Source of the DNA: HXMU1420-13 sp965229525
GTDB lineage: Bacteria; Bacteroidota; Rhodothermia; Balneolales; Balneolaceae
DNA: 64,000 bases
NCBI GenBank assembly: GCA_965229525.1
Contig: OZ245886.1
Location: forward strand, 2,976,001-3,040,000
Direction: 5' to 3'
Each line of letters opens with the position of its first letter. Within the stretch, counting starts at the first letter, position 1. Below, piece after piece: positions 9,763-18,419 of the stretch. Below the pieces are notes generated by a model. The model had not been told where the DNA came from and ran no database searches. It saw only the letters and a list, made by a program, of their open reading frames with translations. The translations under genes were made by a program, and so were the position numbers.

Positions 9763-10254
9763 TTATCCTTTTAGTCTATTTCTTTCGGTTGATTTTTCTA
9801 TCCGATTTACCGGCTCAACAATCCAGGTTGTATTATCCCTGTATTTGATTCGTACTTGCGATCCTACGGGAACATTGCCCTCGATAGTTCTTGCTTGCCA
9901 GGAAATGCCCTGATATCGAATTCTGCCCTCATTATTTAAATCATTAATGTCTTCAACTACATCAACAATTTGGTCCATAGCTTCATAGTCTTCATCAGCA
10001 ACTTTGAACGTTGTTTCACCACCAAAGTATTTTTTGATGAAGGGTAAGGCCCCTACGGTTAAAACTAACGACGTAAGAAACCATGCCAATGTTGCAGTAG
10101 TAGGGTCGGCTAACAATCCGAGAAATCGAAGTAAGCCCACCAATAATCCACTAAAGCCCAAAATTAGCGCCATGCCGCTTGGTAAAACGGTTTCTAGTAT
10201 CATTAGAATGATACCACCTATTAAAAAAATCCAGGTAAGCGTTTCGCCGTCCAT
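9763..10254 (-). CDS. NfeD-like membrane protein with C-terminal OB-fold
   Basis: This short-type NfeD has 163 residues: about three membrane helices (5-75, with ILETVLPSGMALILGFSGLL) followed by a soluble beta domain (about 95-155, with GRIRYQGISWQARTI and GSQVRIKYRDNTTWIVEPV). NfeD proteins occur next to SPFH genes across bacteria and are thought to bind the SPFH ring; it lacks the serine protease part of long NfeD proteins. First gene of a three-gene minus-strand operon. Confidence 0.87.
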   Translation of the reverse strand: MDGETLTWIFLIGGIILMILETVLPSGMALILGFSGLLVGLLRFLGLLADPTTATLAWFLTSLVLTVGALPFIKKYFGGETTFKVADEDYEAMDQIVDVVEDINDLNNEGRIRYQGISWQARTIEGNVPVGSQVRIKYRDNTTWIVEPVNRIEKSTERNRLKG

Positions 10255-10320
10255 AAGCTTACGTTCATTTTTTTTATTGAATTGGTAGATACAAAATGGA
10301 TCGCTAAAAATCCCAATTTG

Positions 10321-10339
10321 TTGGCATTATATTTGCCAA
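10321..10339 (+). promoter_or_regulatory. Palindrome containing a TAnnTTTG -7 box before the ABC exporter gene
   Basis: A TTGGCA/TGCCAA inverted repeat with a 7-base spacer lies 10 bp before ATG 10349. Inside it TATATTTG (10328-10335) fits the Bacteroidota -7 box TAnnTTTG. No good -33 box is seen at the right distance, and so short a leader would make the transcript nearly leaderless. It could be a promoter covered by an operator, or chance. Confidence 0.3.
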
Positions 10340-10348
10340 TTTTAGCCC

Positions 10349-12127
10349 ATGTCCAACCAAGAAAAAAATGAAAACAGAGGGATTGTCACCTTGTGGCAGA
10401 CACTCGTTAAGATTTTTGCCTTAAGCAAACCTTATCGAGCTCGATTTTATATTGCCACAGCATTGGTATTAATTGCATCAGGGGTGTGGTTATCTGTACC
10501 ACTTGGTTTGCGTGAATTATTGGATGCGGTTTTTGAGCAGGGGGATGATTCGTTATTAAACTTGCTGGCAATAGGATTGTTTATTCTATTCATAGTTCAG
10601 GCTGCATTTTCGTTTGCAGGTAATTATCATTTGGAGTGGGTAGGGGAACGTGTTATTACAGATCTTCGAAAGAAAGTATATGAACATCTTCACCGGCTTG
10701 GATTTCGATTTTTTGCGGAAAGAAGATTAGGGGAAATTACATCACGATTAACCAATGATGTTGGTTCTATTCGAACTGCTCTTACTGATTCTTTGCCTCA
10801 GCTGTTAACCATCTCATTTTCATTAATTGGTTCGATTTCTTTGATGGTTGTGTTAAACTGGAGATTAAGTGCCGTAATCTTTGCAACGGTACCTGTTGTA
10901 ACAGTTGCCACACGATATTTTGGCCAAAAAATCAGAAAACTTTCTCGTAGCATTCAGGATGAACTGGCAGATTCAACGGCAGTTGCTGAAGATGCACTCG
11001 GTGCTGTTCGGCTCGTAAAGGCATTTGTACGTGAGGATTATGAAGTTAGTAGATATTCCAACGCGATAGAAAAGCTCTTTAAAACTGCTCGCCGAAAAGT
11101 GGTGTTAACTCAACTGTTTTGGTCAGGAGTGGGAATCATGTTCTTAAGTACTCTAGTGATCATATTTTGGTACGGTGGAAAAGAGGTACTTGCTGATAGA
11201 CTTACCGCTGGGGATTTGGTAGCATTTATTATTTATGCATTAAATATTTCCAGATCAATTAGTCAATCTTCGAGACTTTATACGGCAGTAAATACAGCTG
11301 CAGGGGCTTCTGAACGTATTTTTGAATTGTTGGAGGAGATACCGGAAATCAAAGATAGTGAGCATGCTAAAAACCTTGAGACAATTGAAGGAAACATCAG
11401 TATAAAAAACCTGACTTTTTCTTATGAAGATAGCAGAACCATCCTTGACCACATAAATGTAGAAGTTGAGGCAGGACAAACCATTGCATTGGTTGGACCA
11501 AGCGGTGCGGGGAAAACTACACTGTTAAATCTTATTCCGCGATTTTATGATCCAAGAGATGGAGCCATTTTAGTAGATGGACATGACATACGAGAGATAA
11601 AGTATAAATCCCTGCGAAATCATATTTCTATTGTTCCTCAAGAAGTTCATTTATTTGGTACAAGCATTAAGGATAATATTAGATATGGAAAACAAGATGC
11701 TACAGACGATGATATCGTTGAAGCAGCAAAAGATGCAAATGCGCATGAATTTATCTCTGAAATTCCTGAAGGGTATGATGCACTAATCGGTGAAAAAGGA
11801 GTAAAACTATCAGGAGGACAAAGGCAACGATTAGCTATAGCCCGCGCGATTTTAAAGAATCCAGAGATACTACTCTTAGATGAAGCAACATCTTCTTTGG
11901 ATTCAGAATCTGAGGCTCAAGTTCAGGATGCATTATATCGTTTGATGGAAGGAAGAACCACTTTTGTTATTGCTCATCGATTGTCAACGGTACAGCATGC
12001 AGATAGAATTCTTGTTCTGGATAAGGGAAAAATAGTGGAAGATGGTACACATCAACAGTTGCTTTCCAAACGTGGATTGTACAATCATCTTTATGAATTG
12101 CAGTTCAGAGACTTAGATACTGTCTAA
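10349..12127 (+). CDS. ABC exporter, MsbA/multidrug-lipid type (fused membrane and ATPase domains)
   Basis: This 592-residue half-transporter has six membrane helices (about 35-320) and a nucleotide-binding domain (about 350-585) with Walker A GPSGAGKTT, signature LSGGQRQR, Walker B ILLLDEATSS and the H-loop AHRLS. It would work as a homodimer in the inner membrane, exporting lipids or drugs; the sequence does not fix the substrate, although MsbA-type lipid A flipping is plausible. It is monocistronic, divergent from the NfeD operon, and its end overlaps the convergent repeat-protein operon by 4 bp. Confidence 0.9.
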   Translation: MSNQEKNENRGIVTLWQTLVKIFALSKPYRARFYIATALVLIASGVWLSVPLGLRELLDAVFEQGDDSLLNLLAIGLFILFIVQAAFSFAGNYHLEWVGERVITDLRKKVYEHLHRLGFRFFAERRLGEITSRLTNDVGSIRTALTDSLPQLLTISFSLIGSISLMVVLNWRLSAVIFATVPVVTVATRYFGQKIRKLSRSIQDELADSTAVAEDALGAVRLVKAFVREDYEVSRYSNAIEKLFKTARRKVVLTQLFWSGVGIMFLSTLVIIFWYGGKEVLADRLTAGDLVAFIIYALNISRSISQSSRLYTAVNTAAGASERIFELLEEIPEIKDSEHAKNLETIEGNISIKNLTFSYEDSRTILDHINVEVEAGQTIALVGPSGAGKTTLLNLIPRFYDPRDGAILVDGHDIREIKYKSLRNHISIVPQEVHLFGTSIKDNIRYGKQDATDDDIVEAAKDANAHEFISEIPEGYDALIGEKGVKLSGGQRQRLAIARAILKNPEILLLDEATSSLDSESEAQVQDALYRLMEGRTTFVIAHRLSTVQHADRILVLDKGKIVEDGTHQQLLSKRGLYNHLYELQFRDLDTV

Positions 12128-13191
12128 TTATCAGCGTTGTAAGCTCCTATTACTTCAACATAATTCATGTCATCAAGGAGTCCTCTATTTCTTAGTTCCT
12201 CCAAAAAGCTAACAGGAACATTACTACTATAAAGCCCAATGATTCCAGAGTAATTGAATGTATCGAGTAAATCTGAATTCCGTAGCTGCTCGAGGTAACT
12301 AACGGTGACATTTGAACTATATAAACCAATAATAGCCGAATAATTAAATTCATCGAGAAAACCGGATCGTTGCATACGCTCTAAATAACTAACGGTGACA
12401 TTTGAACTATATAAACCAATAATTGCAGAGTAATTAAACTCGTCCAAAAAGCCAGCTTCTTGCATATCTGTTAAATAACTTGTTGTTACGTTGGAATTAT
12501 AAAGTCCAATAATTCCCGAGTAACTAAATTCATCCAGGAAACCAGCTTGTTGCATTTCCTGTAAATAACTTGTAGTGACATTTGAGCTATAGAGACCTAT
12601 AATTGCTGAATAACTGAAATCGTCTAAAAAGCCGGCATTATTCATTTCACTTAAATAGCTTACAGGAACACCGCTACTATATAAGCCTATGATTGCGCTA
12701 TAGTTAAAATCATTAATTAAGCCTGCACCTTCCAGATCTTTTAGATATTGAATTGGTACACCACTATTATAAAATGCCTGAACTGCGTTTCCGGAAAACA
12801 TATTTAGGTTCTGAGCATTGAATTCTTCCAGATAATCTAGATATCCACCTTCAAAGTTTTGGTATTCAATCACCGGAGCTACTGGTGCTACAGGAGCTGG
12901 GGGTAGTGGTGGAGCTGGAGGCACAACAAAACTATTATCAAAATTTGTAACTGTGGTCGTATCATCCGGGCCAAAAGAAAAGAAGAATGATGGTCCACCA
13001 ATCAAAGTCCACATAGCCAATGCTCCAACGATAACCCCAATTGCTATGGCATTTCTCTTAAAAGTAGGCTTTTTCTGTTCTTCAGCTTCGTAGAATTCAG
13101 AAAATGGTTCTTCCCCGGCTTTTTCTTCTAAATAAGCATCAAGATCGAAATCATTACTTGAAGGTGCATCTTTAAATTTGGTAGTGCTCAT
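12124..13191 (-). CDS. YLEEK-motif single-pass membrane protein with about seven 30-residue repeats (operon gene 4)
   Basis: 355 residues. The N-terminus carries the shared motif NDFDLDAYLEEK (13-24), followed by a membrane helix (about 47-67), a Pro/Val/Ala-rich linker (about 88-108) and a long repeat array (about 115-350). The repeat unit is 30 residues, of the form FNYSAIIGLYSSNVTxSYLxxMQxAGFLDE, with some neighbouring units almost identical, also at DNA level. The spacing of Val, Tyr-Leu and Gly-x-Leu suggests pairs of helices stacking into a solenoid. I know no named family; the units loosely recall the 'GVxxEYLxELxxxGY' repeats seen beside M56/BlaR1-like proteins. It is the last of four genes spaced 2 bp apart, so co-translation is likely. 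It lacks the WxxDWxPR motif of its three paralogues. Confidence 0.8.
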   Translation of the reverse strand: MSTTKFKDAPSSNDFDLDAYLEEKAGEEPFSEFYEAEEQKKPTFKRNAIAIGVIVGALAMWTLIGGPSFFFSFGPDDTTTVTNFDNSFVVPPAPPLPPAPVAPVAPVIEYQNFEGGYLDYLEEFNAQNLNMFSGNAVQAFYNSGVPIQYLKDLEGAGLINDFNYSAIIGLYSSGVPVSYLSEMNNAGFLDDFSYSAIIGLYSSNVTTSYLQEMQQAGFLDEFSYSGIIGLYNSNVTTSYLTDMQEAGFLDEFNYSAIIGLYSSNVTVSYLERMQRSGFLDEFNYSAIIGLYSSNVTVSYLEQLRNSDLLDTFNYSGIIGLYSSNVPVSFLEELRNRGLLDDMNYVEVIGAYNADN

Positions 13192-13193
13192 TG

Positions 13194-14024
13194 TTAATTC
13201 TCTTGAAAAATTTGAATGATTTCTTCAGCATCCAATCGTTCTAGTAATCCAGCCTGGTTTAATTGAGATAGAAAAGTGGTTGGTATGCCAGCTTCATGTA
13301 ATGCTCGAATAGATTCTCCATCGAATTGACTAATATTCATCGAAGCAAGCTCTCGCGAATATTGATCGAAACTTGCAGGATTAGTTGTTCCGGATTCAAT
13401 TTGTATGCCAGAAAAGTCGATATTAGACAAAGCATCTAATGCAGCTTCATTGATTGCCAATTCAAATCCTTCTAATCCTTCGAGCCCCTCCAGACCCTCT
13501 AAAGCTTCTAAACTTTCAAGCCCTTCCAGCCCTTCTAAGTCTAAGTTTTCAAGACTCTGTAAAGCTAGAAAGGCAGCGTCTAACGCTAAAGCAACAGATT
13601 GTTCTGTCAGCCGTTCAATCTCTTCGGCATTAATAATCTCTTGTGAATTTAGCTCAGCAAGTGCTATTTCAGCCGCTCGTGCTGCCTCAGCGGCTTGAGT
13701 TTCCAACATTATGATACCTTCGTTATTACCATCTTGAGGGATTACAATAACAGATCCATCTTGTGGGGATTCAAGTACAACTAATTCAGGTTCCGAACTC
13801 CCAAATATGCCAGAAATTGCCAGCCTTGGATTCCAATCGTAATACCATAGAACACTTGCTAATACTGCAACTATTAGAAAGGAAGCATTTCTGAAGAAAT
13901 TGGATGATTTATTTTCTTTTTGCGAGGATGGAGATTCATTAGTATAACTTTCTGAAGACTTTTCTTCCAGGTAGCTGTCAAAGTCGAATGAATCTTCTTT
14001 TTTGGTTCGATTTCTCAATGACAT
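13194..14024 (-). CDS. YLEEK-motif single-pass membrane protein with an LEG-rich low-complexity region (operon gene 3)
   Basis: 276 residues with N-terminal FDFDSYLEEKSSE (13-25), a membrane helix (about 46-65) ending in WYYDWNPR, and an Ala/Glu-rich helical stretch. Then comes a run of Leu-Glu-Gly/Ser/Ala triplets (about 160-190). At the C-terminus there is a single degenerate copy of the repeat found in its neighbours (AGIPTTFLSQLNQAGLLERL). It seems to be a family member whose repeat array was lost or replaced by low-complexity sequence. Spacing is 2 bp to both neighbours. Confidence 0.75.
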   Translation of the reverse strand: MSLRNRTKKEDSFDFDSYLEEKSSESYTNESPSSQKENKSSNFFRNASFLIVAVLASVLWYYDWNPRLAISGIFGSSEPELVVLESPQDGSVIVIPQDGNNEGIIMLETQAAEAARAAEIALAELNSQEIINAEEIERLTEQSVALALDAAFLALQSLENLDLEGLEGLESLEALEGLEGLEGLEGFELAINEAALDALSNIDFSGIQIESGTTNPASFDQYSRELASMNISQFDGESIRALHEAGIPTTFLSQLNQAGLLERLDAEEIIQIFQEN

Positions 14025-14026
14025 TA

Positions 14027-15076
14027 TTATTCACCATCAATATTATAGGCGTTAATAACAGAAGTGGAACTCATATTATCTAAAAGCCCACGATCGTTTA
14101 AATTCTCAATAAATGAAACGGGAACCTGATTTTCGTAAAGGTTAGAAATAGAAGTACTCCCAAAGTTATCAAGTAAGCCTTTATCGTTTAATTCTGCGAT
14201 GTACGAAACGGGTACTTTGTTTTGAAAAAGTCTCGTAATTCCACTTCCACCAAAAGAGTCGGATAAACCATTTTCATTAAATTGTGCAAGATATTCGAGA
14301 GGGATTCGATTTTGGTATAAGCTTGAAATTGAAGAACCACCAAAGTTATCTAACATCCCAATTTCCTGAATGCCTCTTATGTATTCGAAGCTTACATCAT
14401 TTTGAAATAATGTTGTAATCGATGATCCTCCAAAGTTATCTAGTAGACCCGCATTTTGAAGATCATTAACATATTGAACAGGCACATTATTACTATACAT
14501 TGTTACGATAGAGGAACCACCAAAATTATCAAGGGCTCCAGAAGATCCCAATGACCGTAAGTATTCAACGGGTACATTGTTACGATACATCGTCTCAAGG
14601 GACGAACTGCCAAAATTATCAAGATAACCTGCATCATTTAATTCCGCTAAATAGTCGGTAAAAGACATTGATAGCTCGCCGGGTGATGGTGAAGGCGAAG
14701 GGGATGGAGATGCAGACGTGAAACTACTTTCAGAATTGTCGAAATCGAAATCAGTATTAAAATCTGCTTCATTAAATTCGAATTCTGGAGCAGTTGTTTC
14801 TAGGTCTAGATTGGGCTCTTCAATTTCAAAGCCCAAAACCACGGCATCATCTTCTAAAAAGTATAAAGCTGCATTACGTGGACTCCAGTCGAAAGCCCAG
14901 AAAAATCCTAACACTGCAATGCTCGTGATTAATATCGCATTCTTTAAAAAAGACCCTTCATTTTTATCTTCAATGATATTCTCCTGATTATCATTGGGTG
15001 ATTCTTCTGCTTTTTCTTCCAGGTAAGAATCGAAGTCAAAATTTTGATTTCCTTTTTTTGATTTCTGACGAGCCAT
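14027..15076 (-). CDS. YLEEK-motif single-pass membrane protein with about seven 30-residue repeats (operon gene 2)
   Basis: 349 residues with N-terminal FDFDSYLEEKAEE (14-26), a membrane helix (about 47-66) with FFWAFDWSPR, an acidic linker (75-115), a Ser-Pro stretch (SASPSPSPSPSPG) and then repeats (about 135-345). The repeat unit FGGSSIxxxYxNxVPVxYLxxLxxxGLLDN has the same 30-residue period as in gene 4 but a different local consensus, so each gene homogenises its own copies. The repeats should lie in the periplasm or at the envelope (inference from the single helix and the acidic N-terminus). No catalytic motif is visible. Confidence 0.8.
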   Translation of the reverse strand: MARQKSKKGNQNFDFDSYLEEKAEESPNDNQENIIEDKNEGSFLKNAILITSIAVLGFFWAFDWSPRNAALYFLEDDAVVLGFEIEEPNLDLETTAPEFEFNEADFNTDFDFDNSESSFTSASPSPSPSPSPGELSMSFTDYLAELNDAGYLDNFGSSSLETMYRNNVPVEYLRSLGSSGALDNFGGSSIVTMYSNNVPVQYVNDLQNAGLLDNFGGSSITTLFQNDVSFEYIRGIQEIGMLDNFGGSSISSLYQNRIPLEYLAQFNENGLSDSFGGSGITRLFQNKVPVSYIAELNDKGLLDNFGSTSISNLYENQVPVSFIENLNDRGLLDNMSSTSVINAYNIDGE

Positions 15077-15078
15077 GG

Positions 15079-15906
15079 TTAATTCTGTGATTTATAAATT
15101 TCAACTACATCTATGAAGCTTAAACTGTTGTATAAACCGGATTCTTTCAATTCATCTAAAAATTCAGGTGTTACACCGTTTCTATAATATTCAGTAACGT
15201 GCACAAAAGATAATTCATCTAAATAACCTGCTTCGTCCATTATATCCAGATAATCGAATGAAACATCATTCCTATAATATTCCGAAACATCAATAAATGA
15301 TAATCGACCATAATATCCTCTCTCTTTTAATTGATCCAGATATTCAAACGGCACTTCATTTTTATAAAATTCGCCAATCTCAATAAAAGAAAGTTCACTT
15401 AGGTATCCTCGCCTGTCAAGTTCCAATAGATAACTGATTGGTACTCCGGCATCGTAAACCTGTCGAGCTTCGAACGCAGATATTTTGTCTTCTAGTAAAC
15501 CCTGATTCTGAAGCTCTTGTAAATATGCAACAATTGGACCAAGGCTAGATGCACTTCCGCCAATATCAGGGTCTATATCAATGTCTATTTCGGGGATATT
15601 AATTTCTGGGATATCAATATTAATCGGGGGAATTTCTACAACTACCGGTGTGCCAGTAACAACTTCTACATTAGAATCGCCAAATAGCGATTGGAAGATT
15701 GCTCTTGGGGTCCAATCCATATACCAGATGAAACTAGTTATAGCTACCGCTACAATTAAGATATTGGTGTATTTCCGATCTACGCTAACACTTTCAGATT
15801 CAAACTCCTGTTCCTGACCATATTCGGCACTTTTCTCTTCCAGATAATTATCTAAATCGAAAGGTTGATCAGAATTTCTTTTTTTAGAGCGATTATTTAA
15901 CGACAT
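15079..15906 (-). CDS. YLEEK-motif single-pass membrane protein with about five 30-residue repeats (operon gene 1)
   Basis: ATG 15906 is chosen over an upstream TTG (15912); 275 residues. N-terminal FDLDNYLEEKSAE, a membrane helix (about 50-68) ending in IWYMDWTPR, a linker of alternating Ile/Asp/Pro (IPPINIDIPEINIPEIDIDI), then five or so repeats (about 125-275). The unit has the form LSFIDVxEYYRNxVxxxYLDxLxExGYLxE with the same 30-residue period. As first gene of the operon it should carry the promoter in the 170 bp shared with the divergent GH3 gene. The family is unrecognised. Confidence 0.8.
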   Translation of the reverse strand: MSLNNRSKKRNSDQPFDLDNYLEEKSAEYGQEQEFESESVSVDRKYTNILIVAVAITSFIWYMDWTPRAIFQSLFGDSNVEVVTGTPVVVEIPPINIDIPEINIPEIDIDIDPDIGGSASSLGPIVAYLQELQNQGLLEDKISAFEARQVYDAGVPISYLLELDRRGYLSELSFIEIGEFYKNEVPFEYLDQLKERGYYGRLSFIDVSEYYRNDVSFDYLDIMDEAGYLDELSFVHVTEYYRNGVTPEFLDELKESGLYNSLSFIDVVEIYKSQN

Positions 15907-16076
15907 GAGCAATTTTTTTGGCTAAGACGATTTGCAGATACACTTTGTTTCAATGTAAATGAATAGAGTAGTTTGATGAGAAATATTCTCAGTAATGATT
16001 GTGGATATTTTTTCATAAAATCCTCACAATTTTAACTGACCTTAATCGATTCAGTTCAACATTTATACCATAACCC

Positions 16077-18383
16077 ATGATTAAGCAATTAGCAAAAATT
16101 TGCATAGTGCTTTCACTAATCGCAAGTATGACCACTACCAATACCATTGCCCAAAATCCCTTAATCGATCCCGAAATCGAAGAAAAGGTTGATAGCCTTC
16201 TGGCATTAATGACATTAGATGAAAAAATCGGGCAGCTAAATCAACACAACGGTAGCTGGGATTTAACCGGTCCTATACCCGAAGACAATGATTATGTGGC
16301 TCAACGAGCAGCTTTATTAAAAAATGGTGGAGTTGGATCACTATTAAATGTTGCAGGTGCAGAAGCTACCTATGAGGCCCAGAAGCTTGTAATGGAAAAT
16401 AGCCGTTTAGGAATTCCATTACTTTTTGGTCTCGATGTAATTCATGGGTATAAAACAATATTTCCAATTCCTCTAGCGGAATCGAATAGTTGGGATTTGG
16501 AAGCAATTGAAAGAGCTACCCGAGTAGCAGCTATTGAAGCAACAGCTGCAGGTGTAAACTGGACATTTGGCCCGATGGTTGATGTAGGGCGTGATCCGCG
16601 ATGGGGTAGAATCATGGAGGGAGCCGGAGAAGATCCATATCTGGTTTCCCAGGTTTCTCTGGCTCGAATGAGAGGTTTCCAAACGGATGATCTCACATCA
16701 CACAATTCTATGATGGCTACGGCAAAACATCTTGCAGGATATGGTTTCTCGGAATCAGGAAGAGATTACAATACCGTCGATTTTGGCAGAAATACGCTCC
16801 TTAATATTGTACTTTCACCGTTTGAAGCGTTGACTAAAGCAGGTGTAGGTTCAGTGATGAATTCGTTTAACGATCTCAATGGAATTCCCGCAAATGGAGA
16901 TCACTATTTACAGCGCACTATCTTAAAAGAAAATTGGGATTTTCAGGGATTCATAATTTCTGATTGGGGATCCATTCGGCAAATGATCAATCATGGATAT
17001 TCAAAAGATCTCAAACAGGCCGCGTATCATTCTATCACAAGTGGAAATGATATGGATATGGAATCTGAAGCCTATCAACAACACTTGAAGGATTTAGTTG
17101 AAGAAGGGAAAGTAGAAGCTAAACTTGTTGATGAAGCTGTACGACGAATTCTAAGAATGAAATTTCATTTAGGATTATTTGAAGATCCATATCGCTATTC
17201 TGATATGGAACGTGAATCATCTTTGTTGTATACAGATGAACACCTTGCAGTCGCTCGAGATGTTGCAAAGCGATCAATCGTTTTGATGAATAATGAGAAT
17301 AGCTTGCTTCCGTTATCGAAAACTACTTCAAAAATCGCGGTGATTGGTCACTTAGCAGCAGATAAAGACACACCTATCGGTAACTGGAGAGCTCGTGCAG
17401 AATGGGATTCAGCCGTTTCACTACTTGAAGGTATACAAAATGCAGTAGGTACGAATGTAGAAGTAACCTATGACGAAGGGTACACGATGTCGGAAAATAA
17501 CGGGAATTTTGCCAGTGGACTGGTTTATCCGGAAGATGATGGAGCCGGATTTGCAAGTGCAATTGAAAATGCCAGAGATGCAGATGTTGTTATCATGGCG
17601 GTTGGGGAGAAAGCATTGCAATCAGGAGAGGGAAGAAGTCTATCGAATCCAACATTGATTGGTCGCCAGTTAGATTTATTCCTCCAACTCAAAGAAGTGA
17701 ATGAAAATATTGTAGTAGTTTTAATGGCCGGTCGACCAATTATTGAACCTGAACTTTATGAAAATGCCTCAACATTATTGAACACCGGACATTTAGGATC
17801 CGAAGCAGGTAATGCGATAGCAGACGTTATTTTCGGGGATTACAACCCAGGTGGGAAGTTAACAATGACAATACCTCGAGCGGTTGGTCAAATTCCAGTT
17901 TACTACAATTTCAGAAATCCTGGTCGTCCTACTACAGGACCAGGAGATGCTGGTTCAATCTTTTGGAGCCATTTCAACGATGTTGAAAACAGCCCTCAAT
18001 ATGTGTTCGGTTATGGTCTAAGTTACTCTAGTTTTGAATACTCGAACTTTACAGTCAGCTCAAACTCAATGACTATGGAAGAAACAGTTACAGTTTCGGT
18101 GGATGTAACGAATACAAGTGATTTTGCTGGTGAGGAAGTGGTTCAGTTTTATATCAGAGATCACTTTGCAAGTGCAATGCGCCCTATGAAAGAATTAAAA
18201 GGATTTGAAAAAGTGATGATTGATGCCGGTGAAACCAAAACCATTACATTTGAAGTGAACTGGGAAACCCTTGCCTTCTATGGTGCGGATGAGAAATTCA
18301 AAGCCGAATATGGAATGTTTGATTTAATGGTTGGGCCAAATTCACGTGATGTTGAAGTCTTAGAATTTGAATTAACTCAGTAA
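16077..18383 (+). CDS. Glycoside hydrolase family 3 beta-glucosidase, secreted
   Basis: 768 residues: signal peptide (1-25, ending NTIAQ), GH3 N-terminal barrel (about 35-350), GH3 C-terminal alpha/beta domain (about 400-630) and a fibronectin-III-like domain (about 680-765, with VSVDVTNTSDFAGEEVVQFY). The nucleophile Asp296 sits in FIISDWGS; the KHLAGYG motif is present. It is close to BglX-type periplasmic beta-glucosidases that release glucose from beta-1,3 or beta-1,4 oligosaccharides. With the GH81 enzyme at 39-43 kb it would allow laminarin breakdown, although the two loci are not linked (inference). Confidence 0.92.
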   Translation: MIKQLAKICIVLSLIASMTTTNTIAQNPLIDPEIEEKVDSLLALMTLDEKIGQLNQHNGSWDLTGPIPEDNDYVAQRAALLKNGGVGSLLNVAGAEATYEAQKLVMENSRLGIPLLFGLDVIHGYKTIFPIPLAESNSWDLEAIERATRVAAIEATAAGVNWTFGPMVDVGRDPRWGRIMEGAGEDPYLVSQVSLARMRGFQTDDLTSHNSMMATAKHLAGYGFSESGRDYNTVDFGRNTLLNIVLSPFEALTKAGVGSVMNSFNDLNGIPANGDHYLQRTILKENWDFQGFIISDWGSIRQMINHGYSKDLKQAAYHSITSGNDMDMESEAYQQHLKDLVEEGKVEAKLVDEAVRRILRMKFHLGLFEDPYRYSDMERESSLLYTDEHLAVARDVAKRSIVLMNNENSLLPLSKTTSKIAVIGHLAADKDTPIGNWRARAEWDSAVSLLEGIQNAVGTNVEVTYDEGYTMSENNGNFASGLVYPEDDGAGFASAIENARDADVVIMAVGEKALQSGEGRSLSNPTLIGRQLDLFLQLKEVNENIVVVLMAGRPIIEPELYENASTLLNTGHLGSEAGNAIADVIFGDYNPGGKLTMTIPRAVGQIPVYYNFRNPGRPTTGPGDAGSIFWSHFNDVENSPQYVFGYGLSYSSFEYSNFTVSSNSMTMEETVTVSVDVTNTSDFAGEEVVQFYIRDHFASAMRPMKELKGFEKVMIDAGETKTITFEVNWETLAFYGADEKFKAEYGMFDLMVGPNSRDVEVLEFELTQ

Positions 18384-18390
18384 TGATTAC

Positions 18391-18419
18391 AGGGAATTTA
18401 TCACCACGGTAAATTCCCT
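18391..18419. terminator. Hairpin between convergent GH3 and dehydratase genes
   Basis: A perfect 10-bp stem, AGGGAATTTA with TAAATTCCCT and a 9-base loop, lies across the 3' ends of two convergent genes and includes the last codons (GNLPW) of the dehydratase. There is no clear T-run on either side, so termination strength is unsure. Confidence 0.45.

Noticed and set aside
13405..13698. 97-codon plus-strand Ser/Pro/Ala-rich frame
   Set aside because: Antisense image of the Leu-Glu-Gly and Ala-rich coding repeats.
12124..15906. Ankyrin, TPR, Sel1 or pentapeptide repeats
   Set aside because: A 30-residue period without the ankyrin GxTPLH, TPR W-x2-L-G or Sel1 patterns; I leave the repeat unnamed.
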